A stretch of 21,609 nucleotides of DNA, taken from Chara braunii (Eukaryota > Streptophyta > Charophyceae > Charales > Characeae). Each line of letters begins with the position of its first letter. Position 1 is the first letter of the stretch. The notes under the pieces were generated by a model. The model did not search any database and was not told the origin of the DNA. It saw nothing but the letters and a program-made list of their open reading frames with translations. Location: positions 939,269 to 960,877 of the forward strand of contig BFEA01000288.1 in NCBI GenBank assembly GCA_003427395.1. Direction: 5' to 3'. Below are positions 1 to 9,329 of this stretch, one piece after another. Made by a program: the position numbers and the translations under genes.

Positions 1-52
1 TTATATATTTTTTTTGGGATACTTTTCCTTTTTTTTTTTTTTTTTTTTTTTT

Positions 53-424
53 ACCAAACCAGATCGAACTTTTATCATTCCAAAAGAAATTTGAGTAGAG
101 GCCGGGGACCTCACAATTCCACCCGGAGTTATCCCGGCAGCATCAGCCGGTTTAGCTTATCATAACCACATAAACAACCCACTTTTATTATATTTTATTT
201 ATTTTTCTTTAAAAGAATTCCTTCTGAAACCAATTCCTAAGCCCTCTATTACCTATCCTATCTTCCTATTCCTATTCCTATACGCGGACCTATATCCGGT
301 CCGGACTCCGGCCTATTTCGGTCGGTTGGAACATACTGTACCTCAGGGACGTGCCACTCTTCCTCCCCCCCTCCCTACGTAGCCTACTGTGGCTTGAGCT
401 ATAACCGAGTGGACCTGGTTGTCA

Positions 425-468
<44 letters not shown>

Positions 469-542
469 GTCACTGACCCAAAAGCCCCAACAAACCAAAA
501 AGCTCTGCTACTTCAAACTCTTCTGTGCCACTACATCTTCTC
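53..542 (-). other. LINE 3' UTR
   Basis: Non-coding sequence lies between the ORF2 stop and the poly(A) tail. It includes a GC hairpin at 134-150 (CCGGC / GCCGG), of the sort that may help the reverse transcriptase recognise its own RNA. It is interrupted by a poly(A) run of opposite orientation at 426-466. No AATAAA on the minus strand is obvious close to the tail. Confidence 0.55.
426..466 (+). repeat. Poly(A) run of 41 nt flanked by TGTCAC repeats
   Basis: There are forty-one A bases on the plus strand, opposite to the LINE that contains them. TGTCAC occurs directly before (420-425) and again one base after (468-473). A 5'-truncated retroposed tail with a short target duplication would look like this. 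Slippage expansion between chance repeats is the alternative. Confidence 0.7.
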
Positions 543-2110
543 CTACCTACTGGTACTCCCTCTAGTATTGCTGCTGGTTCCTACTCTGTATCCTGCCCAG
601 GATGCCCTATCTGACTGTTCAAACCATGGTGCAAGTTTCAACCCTCCTTCCTCTGAGATTGCAGGGATTTGTTGTCTGAACGCCCACGTTCTTTTGAACC
701 ACTTTTGACCGTTGGAGTTATCTTTGAGTGCGTTTCTTCTTCTCCAATCTGCTCCAATCTCACTTCTCAGTATCTCCTTGAACGTTCTTTCTGCCTGTTG
801 GTCCGACATCTCCTCATTACTGAAACGTCTGCCATTTCGGTCCTTCCATATCACCCAGAGCATAATCTCCCTCTCAACCTGAGCTACATAACCCCAACCT
901 TCATCCCCTGTCAAATCTGCAGGCAGAAAACCACCCAACACCCATCTTTCTCCCCACTCATCATTCCTACCCGTGATTTCCTTCCAATGAAACTGCCACC
1001 ATTTCCACCATTTCTGAGAGTAGGGACATGACCACCATAAGTGTCTCAGATCTTCGAACGGCCATTTACACCTGTCACAAGTTCTTGCGACAGAGACCAT
1101 TCCCTTTGCGTATAGCCAGTTCGCAGTTGGCACCCCCAAGTGCGACTGTAGCCACAGCAGGGACGCCCTTTTTTGTGACGGCATTGTTTTCAGTTGCGCC
1201 CACAATTCCTCCAACTCCTCTTTACCTGGTGGGTCTATTCCCGTTATTTAGCTATCCCAGCTTCTTATCAGCTTAGGTACCAGCAGCTGCCTACACTTCT
1301 CCGCTACCCCTATTGGCTTCCTATTTAGCTAACCTAGTCCCTTGATATCCTGTTGTCCTATCCTCCATTGCCAGGCTTCCAGATCTATTCTGAGCATCCT
1401 CAGACTTCTTCCATTTCCCACCAATTCAAGCCCTTCCCTGGATGTTGTTTCCCGGTCTCGACAATGGGTAACTCTGCATTCCTCCAAGTCTGTGATTCCC
1501 AATCTTTCCACTGAGCCGAACCATCTCCCTGGTCTCTCTGTGATCCAGCTGACCAGTCTGTAGAACCTATCTGGCTCTGGTCCTGATGTTCGTACCCAAA
1601 TACCTGCAGGTGCCAGCTGCTCCGGGCTAAGTATCAGCTTCCAACTTTCTGGGATTGCTGCTATTATACTTTTCCTTCTTTCATTCTGAAGAGGGAGTTG
1701 CCCCAAATTACTCCTCACTTGGTCCTCACTTTTCCATTGTCCTGTGTTCTCGTCCCACAGGTCTTGGATCTGAGACACACCCCGCTGAATCCACTTAAAG
1801 CCAAAATACCCCGTTCCTCTACCTGCGGAAAAGGGGTGTCCTTGTGAGTTCAGAATCGCTTGGTTCTCGAAAATGTGTTGTGAGAGGACTTGCTGCTTTG
1901 TGGTAGGGGCAGTTTGAATTGGCGGCTTCGTGGTAGGAGTCTCTTTGCCAGAAAACTGTCTGTCATTACCGCAACCCAGGTATCTGCCGGTCTCTCCAGT
2001 CCCCATTCTTCAGTGAGAATGTGCTCCGCCAGCTGGCACCAATCTGCTTCCTCGTCTGCAACCGCGGCCTTCAGGATCCAGGACATAAGAGTATGTCGTT
2101 CTGAGCTGCT
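543..2110 (-). other. ORF2 C-terminal region with zf-RVT zinc finger
   Basis: This region follows the polymerase in two further frames. It contains Trp-rich LINE tail sequence and the zf-RVT motif at about 1060-1120, read as TCDRCKWPFEDLRHLWWSCP. There the CxxC pair, His and Cys are the likely zinc ligands. LWVIWKDRNGRRFSN follows, typical of the segment just after the finger in plant LINEs. In-frame stops at 1329-1331 and 1248-1250 each sit where a Gln codon would fit (TAG for CAG, TAA for CAA), but that assignment is inference. Frame changes near 2090 and 1905 interrupt the join to the polymerase. Confidence 0.82.
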
Positions 2111-3672
2111 GGATCCGATATTCCGAGGCCCCTCTCTTCTCTTGGTAGGCAGCATGTCTTCCATGCCACTTTTGTAATGTAGCCTTCTTCTTGGCCTGCC
2201 TTCGGTTTCCAGAGAAGTTTCCTGGCCGCCCTTACAACTGTTCTGATTAGGTCCTCCGGTAGTTTCCTTACTCTGGGCACATACCACAGTAGAGCGAAAG
2301 CTGAACAATTTACTGCTATCGCTCTCCCAATCAAGGAGAGATGTCGGGCCTGCCCCCAGCTGTGTATTCTGGTAATGACTTTCTCTTGCAGGAGTGCCGC
2401 TTGTGACGAAGACGCATCATCTAAGGAAATGAGGACCCCCAAGAACCTCTCCGCTTCTCCTGCGCCCACTCTTCTCATGGCCCAATTTGCGTTCAGTTTA
2501 TACTTTGCAGGGAGAAAGAAGGATGATTTCCCCCAATTTATCGTGGCCTCCGAAAACTCTGCGTATACTGCCAGGCAGTTCTTCAGAGCTTCCAGCGACG
2601 CTGTCTCATTAACTGATACCGCAAATAGGTCGTCCGCCAGAGCCTTAACCCTGCATTCCTTACCCTGAAGCATTTGCATTCCTTGGATCTGCGCGTTCGT
2701 TCTGATGCTGTTTATCGCTACCTCCATCTGCAGGACAAAGAGAAGGGGGGCCAATTGGCACCCTTGTCTTAACGATCTGGAGAGTGGGAATTCTGCTGAG
2801 CAGCATCCGTTTACCATTACGGCCGCTGTTGAGTAGGCATATAGCACCTTTACCCACTTGCAGAAGTTCTGACCAAAGTACATGACAAACGCCCAATTAA
2901 CCCTGTCATACGCCTTTTCTAAGTCGAGAAGTAGGACTGTAGCGTCTAAATCCTCCTTTTCCACTATCTCCAGAACTTGTATTGCTGTCAGAACATTTTC
3001 AAAAATGGATCTACCTTTCACGAAAGCACCTTGCTCCGCTCCCACCAACCCTGGCAGCACCGTTCCTAGCCTGTTTGCCAAGGACTTAGCTAGAAGCTTG
3101 TATACCGCGTTTAAGAGGGAGATAGGTCTCCAGTTTTTTGCCTCTGTCCTATCCCCCTTCTTAAAAAGCAGTGTGATGATTCCCGTAGTCATTGTAGCTC
3201 CTAGTCTTCCACCTGTAGTAATGTCATTGAACAGGACTAGTAGATCATCTTCGAGTGTGTCCCAACATGCTTCGAAAAACTCCTTCGGTAGTCCGTCGTC
3301 CCCTGGTGCCTTGCCTTTCGCTGTGTCTTTGAGCGTCTGTCTGAGCTCTTCTCCCGTGATTGGGCGGTCCAGATTTTGTTTTAACGAGTCTGTTAGCCTT
3401 CCCGGGAGCGCGTCCCACAGATCTGTCATCAAAGACATGTTTGTGTCCATGTCCTCCGAGGGCCTTCGCGTTGTGAGTATGTCCTGAAAATAGTCTTTAG
3501 CATACTCACACATTTCTTCAAGAAGGTTTGTACTTGGTTTATTCAGAAGATATGGATGTTTTAGCTCCATCATTGGAACTTGCCTCCTTCTTGGTAGTAG
3601 CTTCTTGAAAGTCTCTTTTGACAATCTGTCCACCGCCACAATCCTTTTTCTTCCAATATCTGCCTTCTCCAC
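2071..3672 (-). other. ORF2 reverse transcriptase domain
   Basis: An open frame of 533 codons covers the linker end and the whole polymerase. Recognisable blocks are KAPGDDGLPKEFF, NWRPISLLNAVYKLLAK, the motif A stretch LLLDLEKAYDRVNW with the first catalytic Asp, motif B as RQGCQLAPLLF, and motif C as ALADDLFAV with the Asp pair. The usual motif B is RQGCPLSPLLF, so Gln replaces Pro and Ala replaces Ser. Motif C has Leu-Ala-Asp-Asp, where Tyr or Phe usually precedes Ala. The catalytic Asp triad is intact. The polymerase is non-LTR type, closest in style to plant L1. This is the longest uninterrupted frame in the window. Confidence 0.92.
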
Positions 3673-3999
3673 TTCTCCTTGTCAAGTTGTAAGTCCTCCC
3701 AAGCTCTCTGTCTCTTGACTCTCTCCTCCGCCCACACAAACTCTGAGATTGGGTGTCCCTCTATTCTCCTCTCTGCTTCTTCCACATGGCGTAGGCATTC
3801 CCTCTCCTTTTTGCCTCTCATGCTTGCCGCTATTGCTGAGAAGGCGTTGAACTTGTACGAAATTATTTGTAGCCCTGCGTCTACCCACTCCGCCTGGGAC
3901 TCAAAATGCTGTTTTGCCGCATCCCAGTCCCTCCAGAATTGTCTAACCCAATCTCTCCATCCCTCATCCTGCAGGTTTGCTGTGTTTAATTTGAACAGA

Positions 4000-4744
4000 C
4001 CTCGGCCTCTTTGCAGGTTTGCCCCTGCAATAAACTCCATAATAACCGGTTTGTGGTCAGAGAAGGAGGCATTTTGTTCCTCTATCTTGTTCACTGTTCC
4101 TGCCGCTTCTTCCGATAGGAGGAAAAATCCAGCCTCCGTTTGACACCCGCCGCTGTGGCCGTGTTTGCGAACCACGTAAACGCCGCCGAGTTAGGATTCC
4201 TCTCTTTGTACACATCCCTCAAGCCCCAGGCCTGCATCCACCTGATCAGGTAAGCTCTATCCCTTTTTACCCCACCGTCTTTCTCAGAATCTGTACCTGG
4301 ACTTAAGACTTGGTTCCAATCCCCCGCTACTATCAACCTCTCTGTCTTTGGTAAAACTACCGGGAGGGACTCAAAAAATTCTAACCTGTCCAGCGGATCG
4401 TTGGGAGCGTAGACTGTGACAATCACCCAATCTTCTTCCTCAATTGCGAGCTTCACCCATAACCATCTCCCCCATAGATCTGCATCAAAATCTACTACAG
4501 ATGCTTCAACATCATGGTGAATCAGAATCGCTGTTCCACCTTTACTTCCTCTCGCAGGGGACCACAATTGAGGTCCATCCCACCACTCCGTCAGACCCTG
4601 CACTTTAGTCTCCGATAACTTAGTTTCCTGGATTAATAAAATATCAATTTTCTTGTTATGCATCCAGGACTTTATTATACTCCCCTTGCCTCTTGAGTCA
4701 CCCATGCCCTTTACGTTCCAAGTAGCACAATTGAGTCTAACCAT
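4000..4744 (-). other. ORF2 endonuclease domain (EEP fold)
   Basis: This is the exonuclease-endonuclease-phosphatase domain that makes the first nick at the target. The N-terminal WNVKG motif carries the conserved Asn, QETK carries the metal-binding Glu, and VYAPN and AGDWNQ (Asp and Asn) follow. The C-terminal SDHKPV carries the catalytic Asp-His pair and lies in a different frame. The break falls near 4125, between KRRLDF and FFLLSEE, so the last strand and SDH are reachable only after a one-base shift. All active-site residues visible here match the family. Confidence 0.85.
4737..4744 (-). promoter_or_regulatory. ORF1 stop / ORF2 start overlap
   Basis: On the minus strand the sequence ATGGTTAG holds both the ORF2 start ATG and, in another frame, the ORF1 stop TAG. 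Such close overlaps are known in some LINEs as sites where ribosomes finishing ORF1 restart on ORF2. That this one works so is inference; the overlap itself is seen directly. Confidence 0.6.
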
Positions 4745-6895
4745 TTAATTTTCTCGAGGCTGAGGATGATTGGATCTGCCCTGCAGTAGCCGCTTCCGGT
4801 CGAATGACTTCTTGCCATTGCTCACTGAGGCTCTCTGCCAGGTACATTGAGGTCAGGTTTCTTCTTCTTGGACGCTTCTCGTTGAGTTTCAACAGAAAGT
4901 CGGCACCCACTCCTCGTTCCACGTAGATATATGGAAGGATAGAGTGATCTCCCATAGTGAAAGAACTGAGCAGCACGCAGTCCATGCCCACCTAGAGCAT
5001 CTTATCCCAGTGGTCGTCTGGGATTCTTGCATCGATAAGCGGTACCGAGTATTTAATCCTCCTTCCTTCGGGTATGTCTACCGAAACTTTTGGCATCATT
5101 TCTTTTGGGAACAACCGAAACTGGAATCGATTCGCAAAAAGTCTCTCCACTGCCTCCACTATTATATGCGGTGTAGTTAGGCCTTCCATCATGGTAGCAG
5201 GCAAAATCAGGTTTCCTCCTTCTTGTCTCAGGCCCAAAACATACACATTCAGACCATGCAGGCTAAGGACGAATGGTAGAAGAAAGGATTCTTGTAATTC
5301 TTTCTCTCCCCTTCATGCCGTTTCCACCCCCTCTGGAATGTCTCTAAAGGTCTTCTCTCCTTCCTCCTCCCGCATCCCTGTTGTCGCTCCTTCCGTCCGT
5401 ACTCCCCCTTCCTCATCCTACTCTTCTGTTTCGTTCCCTAAACAGTCTCCACGGATCTTCCTCTTCCCGAGTTGATTATTTTCCTCTACGCCCATCCTCG
5501 TTTCGGACGTGGTTGGTTGACCATCTTCCGTGTTTCCTCCTCCCCCCGTTCCATTTTCTGTCCCCTCCTCTGGCCTTAGTTGCACTCCTCCTTGTGGTAT
5601 GTTCATTCCGCTTGATGTCCCGTACGGAACTGTTACACCTCCCTGTGCTTGCCAAAGCGCTGCGTGCTGCCATATGCTTGTTGCTTGTACTTGCTGCCAG
5701 TACAGTGAAGGGCTTGTTGTGTATGGTGGTGGTTGGTATCTCCAGCCACCTACCTCGTAATTCTGGATTACCGGAGTCGTACGATTTGCGTCCCTTGTTG
5801 TTGTTGGAGCGTTCGGCCTTGTTGTTGTTTCGCCCAATTGGAGAGGTGTACTTCGACCGCCTTGTCCTACTTGAGATCTTGCCCCGGTCTCATTTCCTCC
5901 ACCATCAGGTTGGTCTCTCGTCGCGTCTCTGATTGCTCTTGAATTAACTTCCTCTCTTTGATTTCTCCTTCTTCCGCTGAAGTTGTCGTCAGATTTTCCC
6001 CCTCCCTGACCCTGCTCGTTTTGTTCTGTCAGCCTTGGGCAGCCATTTGTTGCCGTATGGAACCACCACTTGCATTTTTCGCACCACGGAGTTGTACGAC
6101 AGACTAGGATCAGCTTAATAATTTCCCCATCATCAAGCTTCATTGGCACCTCTGGAGAGAAGGCTGCTGCTGCTTCCCTTGCAAAGTCATATTTGAGGTT
6201 CATTAGTTTCGGCCCAGTCTTGTCTGGTTCCGCTGGATAGGCCTTCACTATCTCTCCCAACTTTTTTTGAAGCATATCCTCCAGATGAAATCTGGCTCGC
6301 ACCGGAACGCGTATTACTGTCACCAAAAATTTAGTTTCCTTCTCCACTCGTCTTCTTTCGTCCAATTTTTTTTTTGTCATCCATGGCTTGAAGATCATAT
6401 AGGGTATTCCATGTTACGAATTACCACCTTGTCCTCTCCTTTGGCCACCATCCAGTTCACCACTTGAGTTAACGTGGCTATATATGTCATAACATTTGGA
6501 CCTTCTCAATGAACTATTTCTCTCCTTACTATTTTGTCGAAAACCCTCCTCCTCTGCCATCCATTTTTGTATGCTCTTATCAAATCCTCTTTGACCTTTA
6601 GTGATAGATTCCTTGCTGCCCCTTGGAAGATAACCGTAACCACCCGTTCCTTTAGCCAAGCTGTCGTTAACTCCCCGACTCTTCTATCCACTTGAAACAC
6701 ACTTTCACCATCGATCTCCACAAACTCTCCGTGGTTTAGTCTCTCGGGGACTATCCCATCGTCAAAACACTTGCTCAGTAGTAATTTGATTCTTGCTTCT
6801 TCGGAAAGATTTACATCTCTCTCCCTTGGTGGCGATCTCGCTTCTTGGTTCCTCTCCCCTTGTTGGTGTGGCTCCCTTCCTGGCACAGCCGCCAT
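4737..6895 (-). pseudogene. LINE ORF1: zinc-knuckle RNA-binding protein, broken
   Basis: ORF1 proteins of plant L1 elements bind the element RNA and form the ribonucleoprotein used in retrotransposition. I place the start at ATG 6893-6895 because its context (AGAATGGCG) fits the plant consensus and an in-frame stop lies upstream. The N-terminal third runs in one frame, meets a TGA at 6506-6508, continues, then shifts frame near 6400. The second part holds a CX2CX4HX5C zinc knuckle (CEKCKWWFHTATNGC), preceded by a region resembling the DUF4283-type domain of plant ORF1. A Gln/Pro/Gly/Thr-rich linker follows. A further region of about 170 residues after the linker (5246 to 4737) is unusual and I do not recognise it. 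In-frame stops are TAG 5418-5420, TGA 5313-5315 and TAG 4992-4994. Total length would be about 720 residues. The class is secure; the C-terminal function is unknown. Confidence 0.8.
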
Positions 6896-7317
6896 TCTGA
6901 TTGACCGCTTCACGATCTCTTCTCTTCAGTCTTCCTCCACTTCCCTTGTTTCGTATTTCCCTCTTCTCCTCTCCGCATCTACAAAGTACTACTCTCCCTT
7001 ATCTCCCAGTATCTTCCTTACTCCTCGGACTGCACATATCAAGGGTGGGCGTCTATCCGACGCACACCAACGCATGGAAACACAACGTTCATAGTCTTTC
7101 TTGCTACGACAAACACCTCCTAGGTCGGTCGATGGCGTAGATATCCCCCGCCGCGTGGGCGGTTTGCTCGGAAGTTACCGAGCGGGACCTTTCTCCTTAT
7201 CGTAGCCCCGTCATGGCGGTGGGAAACTTCGGCCGACCGAACCGACGCCTCATGCCGATAGCGCTAACTTAGAGCGCTAGTAGCGCCAAACCGCCGCGCC
7301 CCCTTCTCTGTCCTCCT
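6896..7317 (-). promoter_or_regulatory. LINE 5' UTR with two loop-complementary hairpins
   Basis: This GC-rich stretch upstream of ORF1 is where the internal promoter of an L1 element should lie. Two perfect hairpins stand out. One is at 7259-7279 (TAGCGCT / AGCGCTA, 7-nt loop). The other is at 7166-7183 (GCTCGG / CCGAGC, 6-nt loop). In the RNA sense their loops read CUAAGUU and UAACUU, which are complementary over five loop bases, six if one stem base opens. A short-range kissing interaction is therefore possible. I see no TATA box. Confidence 0.5.
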
Positions 7318-7816
7318 GGATACTATTATTTTACCACTCCTACCAATCTTTTTTTTTTTTTTTACAAGGCTCCATTCACCTTCTGCTTACCTCAAAAAAT
7401 CCCGCCCCATTAACTAAACTGCTACTCCTACCTCCCACTATCATGATCCCCTCCCCACTAAACCCTCCTACTAAACTTCCTGGTGGAAGAGTAGGAGGAG
7501 GCCAAAGGAGAGTGGAAGATTCCAGACCTTCCCAATCCTACCCTTCTACGAAAAGGCTCTTCTTTAACTCACTCAGCCCCTAATTCTGGCTCCCTCCCTC
7601 ACCCTTTAGCAATATTCTATTACGCACCTCGCTACCACACTCTGCAACTATTCTAAGTTGGAACTACCCATCCTAACTCCACCGCACCACACACAGGGTC
7701 GATTGACCCCCCGACCGTAACACGACTCAGTGTTTACTCTGTCTCCTCTTTGTTTCCTATTTTAGAAAGCATCCATCCTCCTGCGGGCCTAATCAGGACA
7801 AAGGAGCCAAACTGCC
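7318..7816. other. Non-coding spacer, no gene seen
   Basis: C- and T-rich non-coding DNA between the LINE and the foldback. It contains a 15-nt poly(T) at 7349-7363. No open frame or structured motif here is convincing. Confidence 0.5.
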
Positions 7817-8110
7817 ATTTCTTCAAAATTGACATCTTTTATCTTTTGAACTAAATTGAAACCGAGTTTTTTGGCCGAAAACTTGTCAAAATTTGTTGTT
7901 CTTGAGGACCCCCTAGCTGTACATGGACCTAGCTTGAGACCAGGTACCTCCAGGCAGTCCTGCCTGGAGGTGCCTGGTCTCAAGCTAGGTCCATGTACAG
8001 CCAGGGGGTCCAGCTGGACCCTCAGGAACAACAAATTTTGACGAGTTTTCGGCCAAAAAACTCAGTTTCAATTTCGTTTAAAAAATAAAAAATGTTCATT
8101 TTGACGAAAT
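7817..8110. repeat. 294-bp foldback (long near-perfect palindrome)
   Basis: The two halves are reverse complements around position 7958-7959, where AGGCAG and CTGCCT are separated by TC. Pairing runs through the outer ATTTC / GAAAT ends at 7817 and 8110. The inner 60 bases of each arm are almost identical; the outer AT-rich part has scattered mismatches. The right arm has an insertion that creates a perfect 16-bp palindrome at 8006-8021 (GGGTCCAGCTGGACCC). The high arm identity suggests a recent origin as a foldback or MITE-type element, or an inverted duplication. A transcript would form a long hairpin suited to small-RNA processing. I see no clear target-site duplication. Confidence 0.9.
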
Positions 8111-8627
8111 AGTCGTTCCAAGTCCAGCCATTGCGTTTACTCCCTACTCACAGATCTTCAATGTCCCACCTTGTTTCCCCCATCTTATAAGTAACTACCA
8201 TCCGGTGCAGCTGAGGTAACCTGCTGACCTCTCCTTTTATTTTCTCCCGCTTCTGAGCAGACATTGTGTAGATGCTATACAGACAAAAAACCCTGTGCAG
8301 AGACCAAGCAGCCACTATGAGACTTCTTTTATAAAGAGTTGCTATTTCATAAGAGGGAGGCCCTGGGTTCCTTGCAGGGAACAGACAAGGCCTTTAGGCC
8401 AAGGAAAGGAAGGCTAAGGCTGATCCATTGTTTCAACGAACTGTGGTCTTCCTGCCCAGAAGTTAAAACGGAAAAAAAAAAAAAAGCGAAATTAAGGGAG
8501 GATAGTATATGGAGTTATAGACTGTACGCATAGCACATAATACACAGCAATCTGGACAAAGCCGACTCAGCTGTGAAATCATCAAAAGCATCCGCATCTT
8601 ATAAAATTGACCCACGTTAACCAGTGA
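8111..8627. other. Non-coding stretch with poly(A) run
   Basis: No gene is recognised. It contains a 14-nt A run at 8472-8485. Just after the run lies the first copy of a 19-bp direct repeat that recurs inside the next element. Confidence 0.5.
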
Positions 8628-8692
8628 AAGTTAACTGTGGTCGTCGTGAAGAACAAGATGGAGCAAATAGATGAAGGGAGGATAGTATATGG
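8494..8692 (+). repeat. 19-bp direct repeat pair 180 bp apart
   Basis: AAGGGAGGATAGTATATGG occurs exactly at 8494-8512 and 8674-8692. It could be a target-site duplication around a 161-bp insertion, or an internal duplication of the neighbouring LINE. The sequence between has no obvious element signature. Confidence 0.75.
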
Positions 8693-9066
8693 CCCCTGGG
8701 ACGTGGACCAAGTTGGGAAGTATTCTACGATGTGTGATGCAATTTTATGGCTTTTTGGAAAAGACAAAGTGATGTTTTATTTTCGTGAACGGATCGTTTT
8801 CTGATTTAAAATGTCAGGCCAATATCAAAAGAACCTACTACAAAAAGAGGGTTTGGCAGTGATACCCCTGCGAAACACAGACGACAGGATGGAGATCGGG
8901 CTCTCTCCTCTGCAAGGAGGGTTCACACTGCCAGGATGGGGCTTCTACAATATCTGGTCCCTCCCCGATCTGAGGGACAGTGATTTCAAAAAGAAAGTGG
9001 ACCTTTCCTGCGCCAGCATTACTAGGCTGGGGTCCTGGCAACCCTCCCCCAGTTTGAAGGGTTGAT
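8628..9066 (+). pseudogene. Leading frame of second LINE (ORF1-like?), broken
   Basis: One frame reads from 8628 to 9066 with a single TGA at about 8802-8804. It contains an ATG at 8658 (MEQIDEGRIVYGPWD) and later GFTLPGWGFYNIWSLPD. After 9066, coding-like sequence continues in another frame to about 9330 with further stops. The position before the endonuclease suggests ORF1 or the start of ORF2. No zinc knuckle is visible and I do not recognise the protein. Confidence 0.4.
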
Positions 9067-9329
9067 GAGGGTAGCCACCACGGACCAGTACGTTCTTTTC
9101 GAGGAGGATAAGGACTCTAACTTAAAATGATTTAACCACGGATCCCTGATGGAACTCCCCCTCCAACAACTAAAATCCAATTGATTATGGACCGAGGAGG
9201 ATCTGCGGACATGCTTATCAAGAGTCCTCCACAACGGACTGCTTTGCACAATAGATTGGTCCGCCAAACCATGGATTTGGGTCTAGGGCTGCACGGAAAA
9301 ATGCCAGTGGACGATATTGACACCTTGTA

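Larger units (their letters stand above)
543..4744 (-). pseudogene. LINE ORF2: endonuclease-reverse transcriptase, broken
   Basis: ORF2 is the enzyme that nicks target DNA and reverse-transcribes the LINE RNA at the nick. The domain order is endonuclease, linker, reverse transcriptase, thumb-like region and CCHC-type finger. The start is ATG 4742-4744, which overlaps the ORF1 stop. Reading requires three frames, with shifts near 4125, 3640, 2090 and 1905. In-frame stops are TAG at 1329-1331 and TAA at 1248-1250. The last stop is at 543-545. No RNase H domain is visible, as in several plant L1 lineages. About 1,400 codons would be typical for the family and fits the space. It is an inactive remnant, but all main domains are present. 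Confidence 0.88.
29..7317 (-). mobile_element. Near full-length, inactive L1-type LINE
   Basis: Read on the minus strand, the element has a GC-rich 5' UTR, a zinc-knuckle ORF1, an ORF2 with apurinic-like endonuclease, reverse transcriptase and C-terminal zinc finger, a 3' UTR, and a 24-nt poly(A) tail seen as T at 29-52. This order is that of plant L1 elements. A candidate target-site duplication is GGATACT at 17-23, near the tail, and at 7318-7324, just past the presumed 5' end. That would make the element about 7.3 kb. The left copy is separated from the tail by TTTCC, so the exact ends are not certain. Both ORFs carry frameshifts and in-frame stops, so this copy cannot move by itself. The catalytic motifs are nevertheless readable, which implies a moderately young insertion. 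Confidence 0.88.

Noticed and set aside
394-708. Frame with a long Lys run
   Set aside because: The Lys run is the poly(A). The rest is antisense to the LINE 3' end.
2375-4143. Plus-strand frames across the reverse transcriptase region
   Set aside because: Shadows of the minus-strand ORF2, without motifs of their own.
7789-8041. Two frames on opposite strands with the same peptide
   Set aside because: They mirror each other because of the palindrome and are not genes.
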